Assembly: GCA_934096035.1 (NCBI GenBank)
Contig: CAKOKX010000002.1
Coordinates: 119,120 to 183,119, forward strand
From: an uncultured Bacilli bacterium
GTDB taxonomy: Bacteria; Bacillota_I; Bacilli_A; RF39; UBA660
Direction: 5' to 3'
DNA: 64,000 bases
Position numbers and translations under genes: made by a program. Positions within the stretch are counted from its first letter, which is position 1. Every line of letters begins with the position of its first letter. The notes below the pieces were generated by a model. It worked only from the letters and a program-made list of their open reading frames with translations. It made no database searches and was not told the DNA's origin. Shown here one piece after another: positions 61,123 through 64,000 of the stretch.

Positions 61123-63390
61123 TTATGAATTTTTCTTTTTTTCTAAATAATTTTGTTTTTCACGAGCAGCATGACCAGCTTGTCTACTAGCAGCTGCAGC
61201 CATATCATCAATAAATGTAGCATAGTCGCCATTTTTAACTTCAACTCTTTCATTTTTAGCTGGGTCAAATTGTTCAAGCCCAGAGTCTCTAATTACTCTT
61301 TGAGCAGTTTCCCCATATTCTTTAGTTTCAAACAAATCAGCTTCAGTAACAGTACCAACACTTCTGCCTTCAAGAGCTGCACGTCCAAGTTCTGTAATAC
61401 TCTTCTTTTCCAATTGATTATACATAGAATCTAAATAAGACAAATCAGCGATATCGCTATTATATTTTGCTTGAGCAGTTCTTTCAATTTCGGCCATTTT
61501 ATCATTATATTTTGTTAAAGCTTGATTGTATGAGTTTTCATCAAATATTCTTTTTCCACTACTATCAGTCATTGTACTATAAAAATCTTCACGATTAGGA
61601 ACATTTAAAGAAATTCCAGAGGCTTGGCGTTCTTGATTTATATAATAATTTAAATCTCTATTTCTCATTTCAGCTTTTCTTTGTTCAATATTATCTTTAA
61701 TTAAAGAGGCTCCCATCATATGACCTTCGCTATCCCTATATGTATTATAAAGTTCAAACATTCTTTCATTACCAGCACCCTTAAAAAAGTTATTCGCCAT
61801 ATCTGTACCAGCATCATAAACAATTGCTCCATCAGTAGAATGTTTATCCCATTGTTTTTTTGCAGCAGCTCTAAATGCATCATTTGCTTTATTAACATCA
61901 CCTGATGCAGTTATTATCTTATCCAAATCTTCTACTCCTTTTCCAGTTAACCAACCTGTAAAGTCATCCCATAATGCTCCAGAAACTCCACCCGGTTCAT
62001 TCTTTCTTTTCGCAATATAATTTTGAACTTTTTTACGAGCATCCATCTGATTAGATATACCTTTACTAGTCGCAGATTTCAAATCATTAAAATTTTTAGC
62101 CTTTCTAGCACCATATCCAGCACCAATACCTGCTGCTAAACCACCAGTCAAAGCACTTCCAGCAGAAGAAAGAATTCCTTTACCGTCTCGTCGAGACTTA
62201 GCAAAATTTCTTACAGCACCTAAACCTAATCCACCAGTTGCAGCTGCAGCCATTAAACCACCACCTGCAGCTAATTTATCCATAAGTCCAAGTTTCATAT
62301 CTCCAGTATCTAAATGGAACATGTCACTAATTAATTTAGGGGCTTGTCTAATAAATATAACAGTACCCATTAAAACTAAAGCTTTAGCAATAAGGCCTTG
62401 TGTATAAGACAATTTTGAAACATCTAAATTAGGCCAATTTTCAATAACTAATTGTATAATGAATATTCCTAAATATAATATTCCCACCCTAATAAACACA
62501 TCAACAAACGTACCAATCGTCTTTTTTGTCCAAGTAGAAAAAACATCTTTAAGTTTCCCACCGGGTATAACTCTACACACAACAGGTATTGGAGCAATAA
62601 TTTGGAAAAATACTAATTTTATTACACGAACTGCCATATCGAAGCAAAAATTAGTTAAAACCCAGAGAATATACAATCCACAAATTGTAGAAATTAGCAT
62701 TAAATAACTAAGTTTTCCTTCTGCAACAGCTTCCCCAAAGTTATTATAATTTACCATTGCTATTTCCCCATCTTTTATAGAAGTATCTATATCATAAAAA
62801 GTTTCACTTTTATTTAATAATCTCCATGGTTTATACCATTTAGCATTTGATTTATTTGTTTTAATATCTTCAGCACAAGTTTTAGCATCTGAAGTGTCAA
62901 AAACGGTTTCATTTTCATTATCTTTAGTACAATATTCTTCATTTACATGTAGAAACGCACTAAACATATTATAAGACAATAATCGTCCGGGGCTAGAATT
63001 ATTATTTCCATCAAATTCTTCTCCCAATATAAGTCGAGGAATTGTATGTTGATTTAAAATTGTATTTTGCAAATTAAAAGCAAAATTAAATACAGTTGGT
63101 AAAACAGCTATTATAGCTAAAGATATAATAACATTTTTTATCATTTTAGGAAAAGATTGTTCTCCTTTTGCAAATTCATCGGGATTAATAACAGCTTTTA
63201 ATAAAGAATAAGACAATGCAAATAGCATTATTAAACCCAAAATCATATAAACATTTCTAACTATCTTCATATAATTTTCATTACTAAACAAATTAACTTT
63301 TGCTAAAAAGTTAAAAACATCAAAAATAGAGTCTATTAACCCATATATCATGCCATCCAAAAACAAAAATACATTATAAACTATTGACAT
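61123..63390 (-). CDS. VirB6/TrbL-like polytopic T4SS protein
   Basis: 755 residues. The first about 360 hold six to eight membrane segments (MILGLIMLFALSYSLL, MIKNVIISLAIIAVLPTVF, IGTFVDVFIRVGILYLGIF, ALVLMGTVIFIRQAP). A Gly/Ala-rich stretch (LAAGGGLMAAAATGGLGLGA) is followed by about 350 residues of cytosolic helical, Gln/Lys-rich sequence. It forms the membrane channel by family role. The long C-terminal extension could bind substrates or the ATPases. Confidence 0.85.
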   Translation of the reverse strand: MSIVYNVFLFLDGMIYGLIDSIFDVFNFLAKVNLFSNENYMKIVRNVYMILGLIMLFALSYSLLKAVINPDEFAKGEQSFPKMIKNVIISLAIIAVLPTVFNFAFNLQNTILNQHTIPRLILGEEFDGNNNSSPGRLLSYNMFSAFLHVNEEYCTKDNENETVFDTSDAKTCAEDIKTNKSNAKWYKPWRLLNKSETFYDIDTSIKDGEIAMVNYNNFGEAVAEGKLSYLMLISTICGLYILWVLTNFCFDMAVRVIKLVFFQIIAPIPVVCRVIPGGKLKDVFSTWTKKTIGTFVDVFIRVGILYLGIFIIQLVIENWPNLDVSKLSYTQGLIAKALVLMGTVIFIRQAPKLISDMFHLDTGDMKLGLMDKLAAGGGLMAAAATGGLGLGAVRNFAKSRRDGKGILSSAGSALTGGLAAGIGAGYGARKAKNFNDLKSATSKGISNQMDARKKVQNYIAKRKNEPGGVSGALWDDFTGWLTGKGVEDLDKIITASGDVNKANDAFRAAAKKQWDKHSTDGAIVYDAGTDMANNFFKGAGNERMFELYNTYRDSEGHMMGASLIKDNIEQRKAEMRNRDLNYYINQERQASGISLNVPNREDFYSTMTDSSGKRIFDENSYNQALTKYNDKMAEIERTAQAKYNSDIADLSYLDSMYNQLEKKSITELGRAALEGRSVGTVTEADLFETKEYGETAQRVIRDSGLEQFDPAKNERVEVKNGDYATFIDDMAAAASRQAGHAAREKQNYLEKKKNS

Positions 63391-63400
63391 AATATTTCAC

Positions 63401-63814
63401 CTACCCTATACCACAGCTACCATAAACCCCAAATAAGTTCATGATAAAATTAACAATTATAGGAACAAAAAACAATATAACACAATAAATAAATCTTTTT
63501 ATCGCAGTTGTTCCCGCTTTTTTCAAAGCATCTTTATCATTGCTAGCAACAGCTTTAACAAAATCAGTTGTAACCAAAACCAATAAAGCCACAATAGCTA
63601 CATATCGCATAATATTTAAAATTTCTTGCAACCAATAAGCTGGATATTGTGAGTTTGTAGGGTCCCCCAAAGCAGGACACTTGTCCCCTGCAGCTACCAC
63701 AATATTTCTTGTAAAATCATTTTCTATAACACTCGCATTAACATTTAAACTAAATGAAAATAAGAATAAAAAAGTGATACTTAAAAACAATATTTTTTTA
63801 ATTCCCTTTTTCAC
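63401..63814 (-). CDS. VirB2/TrbC-like pilin or small T4SS membrane protein
   Basis: 137 residues, GTG start at 63814 behind AGGAG. Signal peptide at 1-27 (LFLFSFSLNVNASV), then two membrane segments (about 72-92 and 110-132) separated by a charged loop (ASNDKDALKKAGTTAIKRF), ending GVYGSCGIG. Two cysteines (CPALG and GSCG) could form a disulfide. First gene of the operon, as pilin genes often are. Confidence 0.72.
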   Translation of the reverse strand: MKKGIKKILFLSITFLFLFSFSLNVNASVIENDFTRNIVVAAGDKCPALGDPTNSQYPAYWLQEILNIMRYVAIVALLVLVTTDFVKAVASNDKDALKKAGTTAIKRFIYCVILFFVPIIVNFIMNLFGVYGSCGIG

Positions 63815-63854
63815 TTAAAATCACTCCTATTCCCAAGCAACACTTGATACATAA

Positions 63855-63884
63855 ATTTTAACACAAATTGTACATAAGTGTCAA
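63855..63884 (-). promoter_or_regulatory. Promoter of the type IV secretion operon
   Basis: Consensus -35 TTGACA (63884-63879) and TAAAAT (63860-63855) 18 bp apart on the minus strand. Leader of about 35 nt to the GTG start. Bases 63885-64000 hold nothing I can support. Confidence 0.75.
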
Positions 63885-64000
63885 TTTGTTTATAAGGAAA
63901 AATTCATTTAATTTAATTAGATTACAAAAAAATAGAATTGTATGCAATATCTTAAACTTTGAGTTTTAAGTGATTAAATTTTTTTATATTCCTAAAATGT

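Overview
The window is about 27% GC by eye and reads as chromosome of a walled, low-GC Firmicute, most likely an uncultured gut Bacilli lineage (the RF39/RFN20/Erysipelotrichia-like part of the tree; this placement is inference). TGA is used as a stop, so it is not a Mycoplasma-code genome. A MurE with the DNPR motif (meso-DAP peptidoglycan), UppP, several carboxypeptidases and wall hydrolases show a real cell wall. A sporulation background is visible: a YutH/CotS-like kinase fragment, YutD, YunB, a dacB-spmA-spmB-rluB cluster in the Bacillus subtilis order, a Cse60-like protein, and three promoters carrying TGTCGAA Spo0A boxes in identical geometry.

Layout. 0-7.4 kb: minus-strand sporulation/envelope block plus a small ferredoxin. 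7.5-12.9 kb: an unknown helical gene pair, a B3/B4-domain protein, a lipoprotein, a YjbA-like (DUF3603) gene, a cyclophilin lipoprotein and uppP. 12.9-14.9 kb: an Rpn-family nuclease with a Spo0A-box promoter and a class A beta-lactamase-like serine hydrolase. 15-21.6 kb: two surface proteins sharing a C-terminal signature, a phosphodiester glycosidase, an OmpR-type two-component system and an XRE regulator. 21.7-25.4 kb: YtxH/DUF948 envelope operon, a Spo0A-box-driven candidate small RNA, trmB and two small proteins. 25.4-32.4 kb: leuS with a Nudix insertion under a Leu T-box, a GH31 glycosidase and trpS. 32.5-32.9 kb: a candidate type I toxin-antitoxin locus. 33-38.4 kb: murE, cysteine desulfurase, thioredoxin genes, deoxyribonucleotidase, CYTH protein and tRNA-Gly. 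38.4-40 kb: decayed genes. 40-44 kb: ABC transporter operon. 44.5-52.4 kb: assorted metabolic, repair and envelope genes and a second Rpn nuclease. 52.5-63.8 kb: one eight-gene type IV secretion (T4SS) operon.

How it works together. The T4SS operon runs from one consensus promoter (TTGACA, 63.88 kb) to one strong terminator (52.53 kb). It encodes VirB2-, VirB6- and VirB3/PrgI-like proteins, a VirB4 split into two genes, a very large wall hydrolase (SpoIID-like, SGNH, GH24 lysozyme and M23 domains in one chain), a lipoprotein and VirD4. No relaxase or integrase is present in the window, so its role (conjugation or protein delivery) is open.

The strongest candidates for something undescribed are: (1) a 34-residue hydrophobic toxin ORF at 32662-32766, with its ribosome binding site locked in a hairpin, a 13-bp 5'-3' UTR pairing and a convergent antisense promoter; (2) a 110-nt RNA at 24127-24236 with tandem Spo0A boxes and an exposed anti-Shine-Dalgarno loop, sharing its promoter design with both Rpn genes; (3) the multi-hydrolase T4SS protein; (4) the LeuRS-Nudix fusion. 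All assignments come from reading the sequence; no database search was run.
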